Source: Diphasiastrum complanatum (lineage: Eukaryota > Streptophyta > Lycopodiopsida > Lycopodiales > Lycopodiaceae). Taken from it: a stretch of 64,000 nt of DNA. The notes under the pieces are model-generated. The model had not been told where the DNA came from, made no database searches, and worked only from the letters and a program-made list of their open reading frames with translations. The position numbers were made by a program, and so were the translations under genes. Of the stretch, positions 1 through 11,389 are shown piece after piece (the first letter of the stretch is position 1; every line of letters begins with the position of its first letter). The stretch is taken from the NCBI GenBank assembly GCA_029204225.1, contig CM055092.1:43075863-43139862 (forward strand), in the 5' to 3' direction.

Positions 1-569
1 AGCACTCTACACATGCATCAAACATCAACCATTCATCACAGATAATGAAAGGACTCTTTGGATGAAAAAAATGTATAGATTTGGCTTGCTCTCGGGTAGA
101 GAGAGAATGTAAAACAAAAACTAAGTATCGGAGCTTGCTACATCAAGATCTTGCTACAAAAAACTAAGTGTGGACTCTCCCTCACTCCCACTCATAGTAG
201 CTCGAGATCCAAGAGCATGGAAATGAAGCAAATTAACTGGACCTCTAAAACTCCACCTCTTACAATGATTCCTAAATGCCTCCTCTTACAATGATTGGAC
301 CTCACAATATGATTGGCCCAAATTGACAAAGGAGATCAAGAGGTGCTATGTGACTAATCCTCTAGCATCAAGCCAAGTGTCACTAGCCTACACTACCTGA
401 GCTAATCCACTTCCAAAATTGACCTAATCAATTATTTACAAGTGTACATGAATGGTTTTGAAAGAGGACCCCCAAACCTCAAGATAGATGGCTTTTACAA
501 TTTCACACTCCTACTTAAAATAAATCTATCTACTTTAACATGGATCTTGGAATCAAGCCAAGATTAGAT
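1..569. other. No recognisable gene
   Basis: AT-rich DNA with no ORF of note. It lies on the 3' side of the minus-strand gypsy integrase remnant and may be decayed element sequence, but no LTR ends, polypurine tract or coding motif could be identified. Confidence 0.4.
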
Positions 570-1160
570 CTAAAATTTATGAAAGCACTCTTGAGCAATG
601 GTTTGGTGAGGAGATCGGTAATACATGATGAAGATCCAATATGCTCCAAGTTTATTTCTCCAACTATCACGTGCTAATTGCAATATTTTTTGCATATCAT
701 GGAAGAAATCAACAACTTTTTGGACCTTAACAGATTTAGTCTCCACACTAACCAGAAATCTAAGTTGAAAACTATGCATAAGCATAAATAGACTATAATT
801 TGTAGCAAGATGTTTTCTATAATTGTAAGTAAACTCACTTGAAGGAATTATACTACTCCCAATGAGACTATTTGTGAGACACATATGTTCTCAACATATT
901 CTATATAGTTTGATTTTTTCTTTCAACCTATCCATGTAATTCAAGATGATCATTATAACTAAAACTAAGAGAGGTTTTAAATTTATGGAATACCACTGAC
1001 CGATAGTGACCTATGAACTTTGGATCTCTATCACTAACTGTATCACTTGGCAGTCCATACAACTTGACTAATATTTCCACAAATCTAGGCTAAATCCAAA
1101 GCCTTTGTGATTGACTTAACTAATATGAACATAGCTAATCTTTCCTCTACAACCCAAAAA
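570..1160 (-). pseudogene. Ty3/gypsy integrase fragment, decayed
   Basis: Read on the minus strand in shifting frames, this shows the second half of a gypsy integrase core: a segment resembling the VVVDRF region near 1150, GLPSDTVSDRDPKF near 1030-1060, LRTYVSHK near 890, and FMLMHSFQ near 780. It then enters the basic C-terminal linker. The same order occurs in the plus-strand gypsy element at 18.7-19.2 kb. In-frame stops and at least one frameshift make it non-functional. No RT or gag remains next to it. The family is clear from the motif order; exact ends are approximate. Confidence 0.75.
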
Positions 1161-1205
1161 GAATCATTTTGTTGTTGGTTTTTGATGGAAACCTCGAGGA
1201 GCTCC

Positions 1206-1217
1206 GCTCTAATACCA
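1206..1217 (-). promoter_or_regulatory. Possible tRNA-iMet primer-binding site
   Basis: The minus strand reads TGGTATTAGAGC, one base from the TGGTATCAGAGC complement of plant initiator-Met tRNA. If real, the sequence to its right, up to about 1410, would be the 5' LTR of a deleted minus-strand element whose only other remnant is the adjacent integrase piece. LTR ends cannot be confirmed. Confidence 0.35.
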
Positions 1218-1412
1218 CTGATGGAATCATTGACCTTGAGTCTTTGAAGAGCTCAATAAGGCCGAGCAATCAGGTTGCTTTGAAACCACTATTGATAATA
1301 CAGCGGGCTCTCTGGTTGATTTCTGTTGTCACTCAGATGGAGTCGATCTGTCAGATAAGGCTACTGCCTCAAGCCGTGATCAGTCATCCTCCGAACAAGC
1401 AGATAGCTATTG

Positions 1413-3448
1413 CTAATATGATAATGTGTTTATGAGCAGCAAATAATGTCTTAATGACAATGAATATATATCTATTGATGAAATTGAACAAGCATCACAA
1501 CATTCACAGATTACACACAGAGCAGAAAAGATGTACACGTCTGTCGATGTGGGTAGGTCGTAGTACTGTTTGCTGAGAACTTCATAGCTGATTGGATGTT
1601 CTTCAGCCATTGTTCTTGTCTCGTCAAATTTGACATATCTGACAATCTTCACTTCATTGGTTCCAAGCATGTATACTATGTAGTATGCAGAGTGTATATC
1701 ATAGCCAACCAAGAATCCTTGCTCCACCTTTTCGTCCAGCTTCTTCCTCTTCTTTTCTGGTATGTGTGCGTATGCCTACACATCCGAAGATCCAAACATG
1801 AGCTAGATTGGGCTTGCTTCTCCACCATTCCTTGTGTGGGGTATTGTGAGCAACACTTGATTTGCATGTCCTGTTCTGCAGGTAGGCGCGCAGGTAGGCG
1901 ACTATAGCTACTGCCTCAGCCCATAGTGATCTTGATGCCTTTGAATAGGCCATCATAGATCTTGCAGCTTTCATGAGAGTTATGTTCTTCCTCTCCGCTA
2001 CACCATTATGCTGTGGTGTGTAGGCTGTTGTCTTCCTGTTGAGAATGCCTCGACTTTTACAGAAGTAATCGGTTGGAGATGTATTCTCCTCCCATGTCAG
2101 TCCTGATCTGCTTGACTTTCCTTTCGGTCCAATTCTCAGCCCAGTTTACATATTATGTAAACTTATCAAGAGCTTCAGATTTGTTGTGGATGAAGTAGAC
2201 AATGACAAACTTACTATAATCATCAATAAAAGTGATATATTATCTCGATCTCCCGACAAATAGTACATGAGAGGGCTCCGCATATATCTGAGTGTATCAG
2301 CTCCAGAAGTTCTATTGCTCTTAAGGAATCCTTCGTGAAAGGTGTACGTGACATCTTCCCTTTCTTGCATGCATCACAGGGTGTCAAGTTTGCATCCTTG
2401 ATGTTTACTCCTGTGAATGTGTTGTACTGGCTTGCTTTGTATAGCGCTAGTGGGTTCATGTGGTATAGTCTCCTATGCCAGAGAACGTTTATAGACTCAC
2501 GGACTTGGTGAGCCTGCTCTGTCGGTAGGCGTACCTTCAAGTGATACAAGTTTCCTCTTCGTCTGCCTTGTGTGATGAGCGTACTGGAGCTGGCATCAAC
2601 GATATTGCATGTCTGATCTATGAATGTCACATCAAGTGTAAGATTACCTTGCTTGTCTCCTTGATCTCTCTTCTTCTTGTAGCACTCACTTGCAAAGTGT
2701 CCTTTGACGCCACAATAGAAGCACTTGACCTTTGATCCATCCTTCGTTTTGCCACTTGAAGAAGCATCCACTTGATCTTGCCCTTTAGACCACTTACTTT
2801 TGGTTTTTCCCTTGAATTTGACCTTTGTGAACATAGCATTCTCTTGAAGTGTCGATGTAGATCCACCTCTTGTTTGAAGCCTATATTCTTCATTTATCAA
2901 GATCTCTTGAAGATCCATCAAACTTGGCAAAGTCTTTTGAATAGCAATACTTTGAACAATGTTAGCATGAGCATCCAACAAGCCATTAAGAATCACTTTA
3001 ATAAGCTCTCCTTCCTTAATGCTTTCATCAATGCAAGCCAACTCATCATTCAATGCTTTCATCCTCAAAACAAAAGTACTTGGACTTTCTTCATTCTTTT
3101 GCAAACAAGAAAAGATTTGCCTTCTTAGAGTCAAAACACTCTAGAAGTAGACTTGGACTCATAAATCTTCTTCAATGAATCCCAAGCTTCCAAAGATGAT
3201 GTGCACTTACCAACTTCCTTGAGAAGCTCATTGACAACATTCATCTTTATCATGTGTAGAGCCTTCTTGACCCTCTTGTCATACCTCACTTGATCTTGTT
3301 GTGTTGATGGTCTCTCCTCCAGACCTACAACAATATCCAAAACATAATTCATCTCAAGAAGTGACTCCATCCTCACTTTCCACAATGAATAGTTAATTGA
3401 GGTAAGCCTATAATTGGCTTCCAACATGACTCCAATTGAGGTTGCCAT
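1413..3448 (-). pseudogene. Ty1/copia gag-integrase, truncated
   Basis: The gag start at 3448 gives a UBN2-type N-terminus (NYSLWKVRME, LEAWDSLKKIYE). A stop near 3131 separates it from the rest of gag, which ends in a zinc knuckle CFYCGVKGHFASEC near 2690-2732. The protease region is largely missing. Next come the GAG-pre-integrase zinc motif (HRRLYHMN and CDACKKGK, about 2350-2490), integrase pieces IRTDMGGEY (about 2110) and ARSMMAYSK to FGCVG (about 1790-1974), and the post-integrase GYDIHSAY segment. Several frameshifts break it. Reverse transcriptase and RNase H are absent; the copy stops where another element's sequence begins near 1412. Family assignment is secure, function is lost. 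Confidence 0.8.
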
Positions 3449-4038
3449 GTAGCAATGACATGATCTTCTTTTTCAACCTGTTTCAATGCACAAAGCACTC
3501 CTTCGAGCAACAACAAATGCTTTAAAAAGAAATCACAAATACTTGAAACTATCTCAAAAATTCTCTTCTAGCACTTATACCAAGCAAGTCAACACAAAGA
3601 ATCATGGAATTTTAATCAACTTATGATCTATCCTCAATCTAATGACTTTTTCCACTTCCTAAGATTGAAACACACTCAAATGAAGTCCAGCAACTTCACT
3701 ATCTAGAGATCCAATCAAAATTAGGGTTTTGTCAAAATCACAAAAGATTGACTATTCCAAATCTACATGCAAATGCTGAAATTTTGATTATGCAATCTAA
3801 TAGCCACCACTTAGGCTGATCTAATGATCCAAAAATTGGCCAAATCCAGTATGTGAAATCAAAAATTGAAATTGATCAAGTTTGTGAACCTATTTAGGGT
3901 TTTGATCTACAAAAGATCCAATCTACAAAAGCAAAGAACTCGATTTTGGTGTAGAATCCTCTCTAGCATACTCTAGCATTGATATCTTCACCAAATCAGT
4001 GATAGATTTGATTTCCCCCTTCATAACCTGAAACACAA
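3449..4038 (-). other. Untranslated leader of the copia element
   Basis: AT-rich stretch of about 590 bases between the primer-binding site and the gag start of the minus-strand copia copy. No ORF of note. It is interpreted as the element's 5' leader purely from its position. Confidence 0.5.
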
Positions 4039-4050
4039 GCTCTGATACCA
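4039..4050 (-). promoter_or_regulatory. Primer-binding site of the copia element
   Basis: The minus strand reads TGGTATCAGAGC, a perfect match to the initiator-Met tRNA 3' end complement. It directly abuts the putative 5' LTR, which fixes the orientation of the element as minus. Confidence 0.8.
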
Positions 4051-4718
4051 TGTGAAAGTTTTCAGATCATTAAGATCCAATCCACTTGAAAGATCTTTGG
4101 TTAGAAAGAGAAATACACTACCAAGCTCACCAATGTAGAAAAATCAGCATCTACACACAAAATGAGATGCAAACACTAATAGAACTTGAATGAAATGATA
4201 AAGTACTGTTGCTGTCCATACAAAACCATCAAGCTACTGTATTTCACATGTGTGGATCTGAAAATAGCAAATATAGATCATTCTACACATAAAATTGCAT
4301 GCAATCACAAGTATAGTGCACCAATGGATAGTAGAACCCAAGAGAACCATGTAGAAGCATGAAATGAGATAGAGAAGAGAGAAGATCACTCTCTCCATGA
4401 GTTACATCCTTTTATAACAGGTCCAAAACCTATTTGGCCACTTGGCTTTCCCTCCAAAATGCTAACCCTACTATTTTTGGGTCTAGATTCAAAGTACCCA
4501 ACATTCAAATTGGAATCTACTCAAACTCGCCTTCTAACTTTCCCAAACTTTCAAAAAGTGTTTATTCAAATGACATTTAGACTAATGAACTTTGAAAAGT
4601 CAATCTCTAAGTCTAAAAACAAAGTTGGGTACAATTACAAAGATTGTGGCTAACTAGTGTGTTAGGCATGTAGTGTTTACAAGATATGATTAGTTTATTG
4701 TAAATTATACAATCAACA
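4051..4718 (-). repeat. Putative 5' LTR of the copia element
   Basis: Begins next to the primer-binding site and has the terminal form TG...CA (minus strand TGTTGATTG at the outer end). A minus-strand TTATAAAAGG near 4410 is a plausible LTR TATA box. The partner LTR is not in the window, so the outer boundary rests only on the terminal dinucleotides. Confidence 0.55.
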
Positions 4719-4932
4719 ATCATGAAAATGAGTAGTTATTATAGTAGCATGTTCGAATGATGACATAGTCTATAGTAGATTCGGAAGATGATGAGCTCCA
4801 TTTCGAGTGGTACCATTCGACAATCGATAGTGTTGACAGTTTGACAATCCCAATAGTGATGACAATGTCGACAAGGTCGATAGTGTTGACAATGTCGATA
4901 ATTTGATGTCAATGGCTCAGCTTCTAATATCA

Positions 4933-5090
4933 TGTATTTCTACAAACTAATCAAATGTGCATGTAAATTTTTAGACTTTCTCGAATAATAGTTCATTTAT
5001 GCAGACTATTGTAGAGAGTGAGTATTTACATTGTACATGAGTACTTAGAAGATAGAATTAGGTAAGTAGGAGTAAGATTAAACTCCAACA
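4933..5090 (-). repeat. Short LTR-like sequence with degenerate PBS
   Basis: The minus strand starts TGTTGGAG, ends AAATACA, and is followed by TGATATTAGAAGC (4920-4932), a degenerate initiator-Met primer-binding site. It interrupts the copia integrase on its right. The internal part to the left is only AT-rich repetitive sequence, so this is at most the 5' end of a heavily deleted element. Confidence 0.35.
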
Positions 5091-5499
5091 CATCCGAACT
5101 CAAAGCCTTGGCCTTGATGCCAAATTGGTTCTCTACAAGAGCTTTGAACTTCAAGAAATTGTCAAATACCATTGCTTATGATGATTAGAGATTAATCCAG
5201 GTGAATCTTGTGCAGTCATCAATGAAGGATAGTAGCACCACCATTGCTCGAGTTGATAAAAAATGAACATTCGAGTGTGCAAGATGAAAAGGATAAATAG
5301 ATGAAGCAGTAGACCTTGGAAATGACAATCTTCGTGCTTTTGCCAAAGCACATGCTTCACAAGCCTTACCATCACTTGCCAAAGATTTGGGCAAACCAAT
5401 TGCTTTCTCCTCCTTTATCATGGATTGCATGGATTTGAAGTTGGGATGGCCCAACCCTTTGTGCCAAAGCTCCTCCTTTGACATCTTGCACTCGATCAT
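5091..5499 (-). pseudogene. Ty1/copia GAG-pre-integrase/integrase fragment
   Basis: The minus-strand ORF shows ELWHKGLGHPN and the CEACALAKA part of the integrase zinc motif. It then shows an HSNVHF segment where copia has HSDVCGP, and FIDDCTRFTWI of the catalytic core start. Past the ORF end the next frame continues with KFKALVENQFG. The D of the HSD motif is changed to N and the copy stops at the LTR-like sequence at 5090. It is a non-functional fragment with no adjoining gag or RT. Confidence 0.75.
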
Positions 5500-5654
5500 T
5501 ATCCCAAAAAAAATAGATTCATAATTTTAAAGAGCCTTCCAAATCTTGTCCCTCTTGCTACCACTTTATCATGTCTCTTGATCAAGCAAGCATCTGCCCA
5601 CGTAGTAAGCCTACCCATACAATACTACAGTGGCATAACCCACTAAGTGCCCAA

Positions 5655-6378
5655 TACATGGACAAACTGAAAGAACTAATCAAACTATGGAGGACATGTT
5701 GAGGACGTATGTGTCTCATAGACAATCTCATTGAAACAATTATATTCTTTTAATAGAGTTTGCTCACAACAATAGAAAACATCCTGCTACAAGTGATAGT
5801 TCATTTATACTTATGTACAATTCTCAACCCAAATCTCTAGTCAATGTGAGGATGAAATTTGTTAAGATCTAGAAGGTTGTTGATTTTCTACATGAAATAC
5901 AAGAAAATTCTACAATCAGCTTTTGAAAGTATTTGCAATGCTCAAGATAGAGCCAAATATTATGTTGATCTGAAGAGATCTCTCATAGATTTTAAAGTTG
6001 ATGATTGGACATATCTTAGAATTTCAAAAGATTCTAGGACTATGTATATAACAAAAGCAGTACAAATTGTTATCATTTTAGATTATAAGAAAAATTGGTT
6101 CTTTAGGTTATGAACTTGATCTTCTAGACAAATCCGTTGCTCTCCCAATATTTCATTCAAGCTCGTTAAAATCAAGTTCATATGAAAGTAATGCACTTGG
6201 ATCTGTTGACGAAGATATTATCCAATTTGATTATTTATCGCTTAGTGTACTTTTGGAATATGCGAAAGTACTCAAAATCAGAGATACACATTTGAGGAAT
6301 CGTTTTATCTTTGAATACTTAATTCGATGGAAAAGTCAGCTTGAGGATGCTGATTCTTGGAAAGAGTTGAAAATGTAA
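5655..6378 (+). pseudogene. Ty3/gypsy integrase C-terminus with chromodomain
   Basis: Plus-strand reading in three frames gives GQTERTNQTMEDMLRTY near 5658-5710, then EFAHNNRKHPATS and an FILMYNSQPKS segment. The basic linker AQDRAKYYVDLKR follows near 5940. After a frame change comes GSLGYELDLLDKS and a chromodomain-like tail, FEYLIRWKSQLEDADSW, ending at a stop near 6378. The order matches the 3' end of the gypsy polyprotein at 18.8-19.6 kb. Stops near 5730 and 5865 and one frameshift make it a pseudogene. Everything upstream of the integrase core end is missing. Confidence 0.75.
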
Positions 6379-7269
6379 AGAACAATTTCTCTAATTTTCA
6401 CTTTTGAGGAGATAAGTTACATCTACATCTAGTACTAAGAATATAGAATAATCCTTGATATGGATGTTCGACACTCCACTATTCAAGTTTATCAATTATG
6501 CCTCAATATTCTACTCAAGGTCAATTATATAATTAATAACCCTAAAAAGAACCGGACATTCCAATATGAATATTTGGAGCAATGTAAGATGTTTGACGAC
6601 TATGTGTACGCTGAGTAGTATAAATAGTAACTTCCTTTGAGTTTAGTAGTGTATGATGGTTTTGGATGAAATATTCTCACTCATCTAGAGGTTATATAAG
6701 TACCTATAAAAACTTGTCCTACGACACTTTTAGATTCTAATTTGTGGTTACAAAAGTCTTCTCCTAAACTAAACTCATTCACCGTGGCTCAAGGGTGAAG
6801 CTATCGTTGGTTGGTCTTTGGCTTCTTGCTGGTTGGGTGGTTTGGCTCCATAGTCTTTTCTTTCGGTGCTTTGCAGCAAGATCTTCATGATGTATAGAGG
6901 CAATCATCACATTTTGAGTTGGAAGTGTCCTTAGACTCATGGGTCATGTATCTTCGAATCTTGACACGAGACATAGGGCTCGTCTCCATTGATCCATCCT
7001 AGGGATGGACCTTTTCATGAACTCAAGTTAGGTCACTCATCTCCAATGACTTGTGGGGATGCAGGACTCGAAGATTCTCAAGTGGACACCAAAGTTTTGC
7101 ATGTGATTCTCAAATCATGGCAACTCGGGATTTTAACCCCATGAGCTACAAATCAATGAATCATCATATGAAACACCAATTTAACTCAATGGGGACACCT
7201 TTCGAAAGGGCCTCTCCCTCTGAAAATCCTAATTTTATGCAAGATCCCAGTTTAGCCAAAGTGACCTTT
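6379..7269. other. Intergenic, no recognisable gene
   Basis: Follows the gypsy chromodomain and could contain its decayed 3' LTR. It includes a 77-codon plus-strand ORF (7051-7284) with no recognisable motif. Nothing supports a gene here. It is the presumed upstream intergenic region of DRG2. Confidence 0.4.
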
Positions 7270-7523
7270 CTCCTCTCTTCATAAATAATAAGCGAAAAGC
7301 GCTGCAATCGTGACTTTCTCGTATTATTCTCGTCAGATCGCTCAGCCAAGCATTTCTAACAGAGCCTTCGCAATTTACAGGGAGAATCGCAGGCTATTCT
7401 TGAAGCCATATGCACGATCCAAGGAGCTTTGATGGCTCTGTTTTCTCATCTGCTTGCAGCCTGGTGCTGCAGTGTTACATATATTCTCGCACTTTCTTTC
7501 GGCTGCTGCAGTGAAGTATAAGG

Positions 7524-7543
7524 TGGGCCCATTTCTAGGGTTT
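7524..7543 (+). promoter_or_regulatory. Site II element plus telo-box
   Basis: TGGGCC (7524-7529, within GTGGGCCC) and TAGGGTTT (7536-7543) lie six bases apart. In plants, site II (TCP-bound) and telo-box motifs are paired upstream of many ribosomal-protein and translation-related genes. They lie about 300 bases upstream of the DRG2 ATG, just before the inferred 5'-UTR intron. The transcription start is not known. Confidence 0.6.
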
Positions 7544-7600
7544 CTGATCTTTCAGGCCTTTCCGCTTTGAATTCTATATTCTAGTACGTGGTAGTATTTT

Positions 7601-7800
7601 CTGCTCACGGTAAGTTTATTCATTCTTGTATTGCTAGTTATTCACTGTACAATTCGCTGCTCACTGTAGGATTTGTTCATTCTTGTATTGGTATTTATTC
7701 AGTGCAATATTCGCTGCTCACTATAAGATTCATTCATTCTTGTATCGCTATTTAATCTTGCTGTCACTGTAGGATTTATTCATTCCTGTATTGTGCTTTT
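7601..7800 (+). repeat. Tandem repeat of about 56 bp inside a 5'-UTR intron
   Basis: Four imperfect copies start near 7601, 7657, 7714 and 7760, each with CTGCTCAC (or CTGTCAC) followed by a TTCATTCTTGTATTG-like core. Only the first carries a consensus donor (CGGTAAGT); the equivalents read CTGTAGGAT or CTATAAGAT. Confidence 0.7.
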
Positions 7801-7804
7801 CCAG
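7610..7804 (+). other. DRG2: Probable intron in the DRG2 5' UTR
   Basis: The donor GTAAGT begins at 7610. The acceptor TGTGCTTTTCCAG ends at 7804 after a pyrimidine-rich stretch, 40 bases before the ATG. 5'-UTR introns are common in plant translation-related genes. The call rests on splice-site quality alone. Confidence 0.55.
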
Positions 7805-7844
7805 GAGCATTTAATATAATCGCAGTTAACTGAGAATCGTCAAA

Positions 7845-7914
7845 ATGGGGATTATTGAGAAGATAAAAGAGATAGAGGCGGAAATGGCCCGCACTCAGAA
7901 AAATAAAGCGACAG
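7845..7914 (+). CDS. DRG2: DRG2 GTPase, coding exon 1
   Basis: The ATG has A at -3 and G at +4. It opens a 23-codon stretch beginning MGIIEKIKEIEAEMARTQKN, characteristic of plant DRG2-type GTPases (the plant DRG1 type starts differently). The exon ends ACA G followed by donor GTTAGT, leaving one base of a split codon that exon 2 completes as GAG (Glu). DRG proteins are cytosolic Obg-family GTPases that bind a DFRP partner and associate with translating ribosomes; this is family knowledge. The segment forms the N-terminal helical region. Exon 1 is separated from exon 2 by 19.5 kb of nested retroelements. Recognition was from memory of the family, not from a search. Confidence 0.9.
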
Positions 7915-7920
7915 GTTAGT

Positions 7921-9015
7921 AATGGCAAAGGCGGTTTGACTTTTAACTCTCTTATCTGGTTTTAGTAGAACTTTAAGAACATACCGGTGCTCGTAATTAG
8001 GATTTAGAAATGTACACTGGTGTCATAATCAGCTATCAGAATAACGTTGTAAGTACACAATGAGCTTAGCCTGACAAGGTAGGTATACGACTACACATCT
8101 GTGTTCATCACTGATACATAGCTGCAAAAAGAAATTTGTAGCTTCTCTATCCACCATCTCCTGATGTAACATGTTAGAAGCTCCTGTCTCACTAGATGAT
8201 GATGAGAATCAGCTACCATAGACTACTCTTAGAGCCCTCTCTACTTCATATTCCGTTCAACAGTCACATGACTATCAATGATTAGCAGATATTGATTGGA
8301 ACTTTGTGGCTCTGACTTGATTGGAAAGGTGTACTGCCTCCTAACAACCCCGCTCGTGCCCTATCATTCACTGAAAGATCACTAGACCATCTTACCTGCT
8401 TGTCAGCCACGATTTGGAGATTCTGGTAGTAGGCTCATGATGGTCATTTTCCACATATGGTTACTAGCCAAATGGGCTCACCATGTTGCAATTGTCGGGA
8501 TATCAAACTCGTCATGGACTTGTAGGCAAGTTGGTTAGTGTTAAACATCATAAATGATGTCCAATTAACCTTGTAATTCTGCTTCTAGGGTCATGTTTGA
8601 TCAATGGCTGAGCCCTACCTAACTTCCCTTCCTCCTCCAAGAAATTGTCAGCCAATGAAAACTATGGATACATTTTGTGAAACCTTTGCTAATACTTCTA
8701 GTAGATTTTATGGTTGGTAGTCCTATCCAAATTTGGAGATGCTTTTAAAGTACACAATTCCTCAGTTGCTAATTTTTTATATAATTTTTGTGGTAACTAG
8801 GTACCATGCGATGTTACAATTGCTCGCCTTCGATCAAGTACCAAGATGGTGGGATACCCTTGGAGAATGCAATTTTACAATTGCCTTTGTCTCCTAACTA
8901 GTACCCGCTCAAGTCCTTGAGACTTGATCCGACGTATAATGTAACGTAGTTGTTTTGGATGCACTCTATATTTCCATTGATACTCCAAATGATTGTCACA
9001 AATTCTCTCAATGAT
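7921..9015. other. Intron sequence without recognisable features
   Basis: No long ORF, LTR or repeat could be identified here. It is probably original intron DNA or element sequence decayed past recognition. Confidence 0.4.
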
Positions 9016-9081
9016 GTACCAATCAATACGAACAAAATCGTACCAATCGATACGAACAAAATCGTACCAATTGATACAAAC

Positions 9082-9087
<6 letters not shown>
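9016..9087 (+). repeat. 24-bp minisatellite, three copies
   Basis: Three tandem copies of a 24-bp unit (GTACCAATCGATACGAACAA and variants) with a few substitutions. It abuts the (GA)n microsatellite that forms the 3' tail of the adjacent LINE. Confidence 0.85.
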
Positions 9088-9146
<59 letters not shown>

Positions 9147-9158
9147 AAGAAAGAAAGA
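9087..9158 (+). repeat. (GA)n/(GAAA)n microsatellite at a LINE 3' end
   Basis: About 27 GA dinucleotides run into about four GAAA units. On the minus strand this is a (TTTC)(TC)n tail directly after the LINE's 3' terminal sequence (CATTAATAAAG). Confidence 0.95.
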
Positions 9159-11389
9159 TCTTTATTAATGTCCATGGAATACCCTAAGGTACATAGGATT
9201 GAAAAAAAAAGGTACATGTCAAGTGTGCCCGGTGGGAGTGTGAAAGCTCAACCACTTAAAAGAAACAAGATTACAATTAAACAGGAAATAGTGCTATGCA
9301 CAAGGAGAGTCAAGCATCATAGATGTCTCTCTGCTTGTGAGAAAAAATGATGTAAAGTATGTTGTGGCACTGTCTCTATGCGAGCTGCGTCTCTCTGTCG
9401 TCGAGTAGATGATCGGAGATTTCTAATAGTGACCTTCTAACAACAACTTGCGGAGTAGGGAATGGAGGATCAGGTGGTGGTGCATTAGGCTACGCTGTCG
9501 TGAAGTTGCAGGCTGTGGCTTGCGGGCTGGCTGTCTCTCTGGTTGACGACACTGTCTCTGCCGTCTATGTATGGTGGCATCTGGAATCTCAGCCTCTCCA
9601 TCAGAGTCACTACTCTCCTGCCTCTGTCTCCGACGAGATAGACACTCCTGTATGCTCAGCTGTATCAGGGGGGAGGTGTCAGTGTCAAGACTCGCCATAC
9701 GCAGGTCTATCATCTCCTGGATCATCAACGCAACACATCTGGAGTCCTCATACGATATCAAGGCAGAGAGTGCAAGTGGATGGTCTCGAAACAAGCAGTA
9801 GTATCTCCCTCAAATCTCATAGTAAGCTGGGCATCTGAAGAGAAAATGAAACTCATCCTCTATATCATGTAGGTCACACATACTACAAATCCGCGCATCT
9901 CTCGGGATGCCCCTGTATCTACCAGCCTCAATGGCTAACTGGTGAGAGGAAACCCAGAACTGACCCATCACTATCCGCAGTCTATGTGAGATACTGTCTA
10001 TTAGGTATCTGGGTACAATGGGATACCCAGCAGGATCCCGAGATAGAAAATGTGTCCGATAAAACTCCGTCTTCACCCCAGATGAATCCTGCCAAGTGCT
10101 CTGAAGATATGCCCTGTATAAGTATCCTCTAATATACTGATGAGTAACAGCTGGTAGATTCGTAATGTGAATACTCAATGCGGAGAGGAGACGACAGGCC
10201 TGGGAATACCACGAGGAGTGCCCCTCAGAGTGTAGGTGTTGGGAGGACGACAGAGCTGCTGTAGCATAGTGTGTGCCTCTACCCTGGAGATCCTCTAGGC
10301 GCTGTATGAATGCGACAATATGGAACAGTGCCTCTATCTGAATATAATATGATGTGGGATAGAGGGCTTAGCCCGTATCATCTGAGAGAGCATATGAATC
10401 TGAAGTCGTGAGATGCGCGCCCACTCGGTAGCCGTCAAGCCAGTACTCCATGTCTCTGATGCATATAGAGCTGAGGGAACGACCATAGTGTCAAAGAGTC
10501 GGCACTTATTAGTCGCATCTCTAACATGTGAGCTGAAACATAATCTCTCCAACTCTACCAACGATGCATAACCCTTCCGTAGTCGGGAAAATGCCGCCTG
10601 TCGCATGCTGAAAGTGGGACCAGAAAATACCACCCCTAGGTATGTGTAGGAGTCAACTACCTCAAGTGGATGCTCCTCCCATAAAAGCACCTGTCGCATC
10701 ATGAAGGATCTAGAGGTGTTAAATACCATAACTTTGGTTTTGGCCACATTCACTGATAATCCCCACTGAGTACAAAAAGAGTGAAGCGTGTCAAGATGCC
10801 ACTGCAAACCTTCCCTCGTCCTCGAAAGCAAAACCACATCATCAGCATATAATAGGATAGCGATAACGAGGTCACCCAATGTGCATCCCTCACCTCCCTC
10901 TGTCTGTATAACCTGCTCAAGCTCGTCTATATGTAAACCAAAGAGTGTAGGAGAGAGAGGACATCCCTGCTTAAGCCCAATGGTACTCTCTGTCTCTGGT
11001 GATACAACTCATGATACTCGGATACGACCAATAACTCGTCTGTACAATGCCACAACTGCCTGTATGATATCCTCTTGGAGGCCACGGTCCCGAAGTCTCT
11101 ATATCAGTAGATGTCGAGGCACAGAGTCAAAGGCCTTGCGGAAATCCACAAAGCAGCAATATACACGCTCTCTCCTGGCCTTAGCTTCCTCAATGATGGA
11201 TCTCAGGGTGAAAATATGATCTGATGTGGTATATCCTGGTCTGAAACCTGCCTGACCTACGACATGCAGGGCTCGGGTATCCATCTCTGTACTGATCTCT
11301 GACTGAAGAATAGAACCATAAACCTTGGCAAAGAGGTGACCGATCATGATGGTACGATAGTTGTAGTTACGAATAAAGCCACAGCTGAT
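9159..11389 (-). pseudogene. LINE ORF2, RT and C-terminal part
   Basis: The minus strand carries reverse transcriptase (GQAGFRPGYTT and CCFVDFRKAFDSVP at 11.1-11.3 kb, LLYADDVVLLS near 10840, a TYLGVVFS segment near 10640). A C-terminal domain follows with a zinc motif C-x2-C-x9-H-x4-C (CSMCDLHDIEDEFHFLFRC, near 9840-9900). The 3' UTR ends in a small stem-loop (9179-9192) and a (TC)n tail. A few frameshifts or stops break the frame. The RT N-terminus is not adjacent: it resumes at 21.4 kb because a 10-kb gypsy insertion split the LINE. The endonuclease half is missing (5' truncation). Confidence 0.85.

Noticed and set aside
7051-7284. 77-codon ORF upstream of DRG2
   Set aside because: No motif, no splice or promoter support, and it ends where the promoter region begins.
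8950-9217. ORFs with long Arg-Glu or Ser-Leu repeats
   Set aside because: They are translations of the (GA)n microsatellite and the 24-bp repeat, not proteins.
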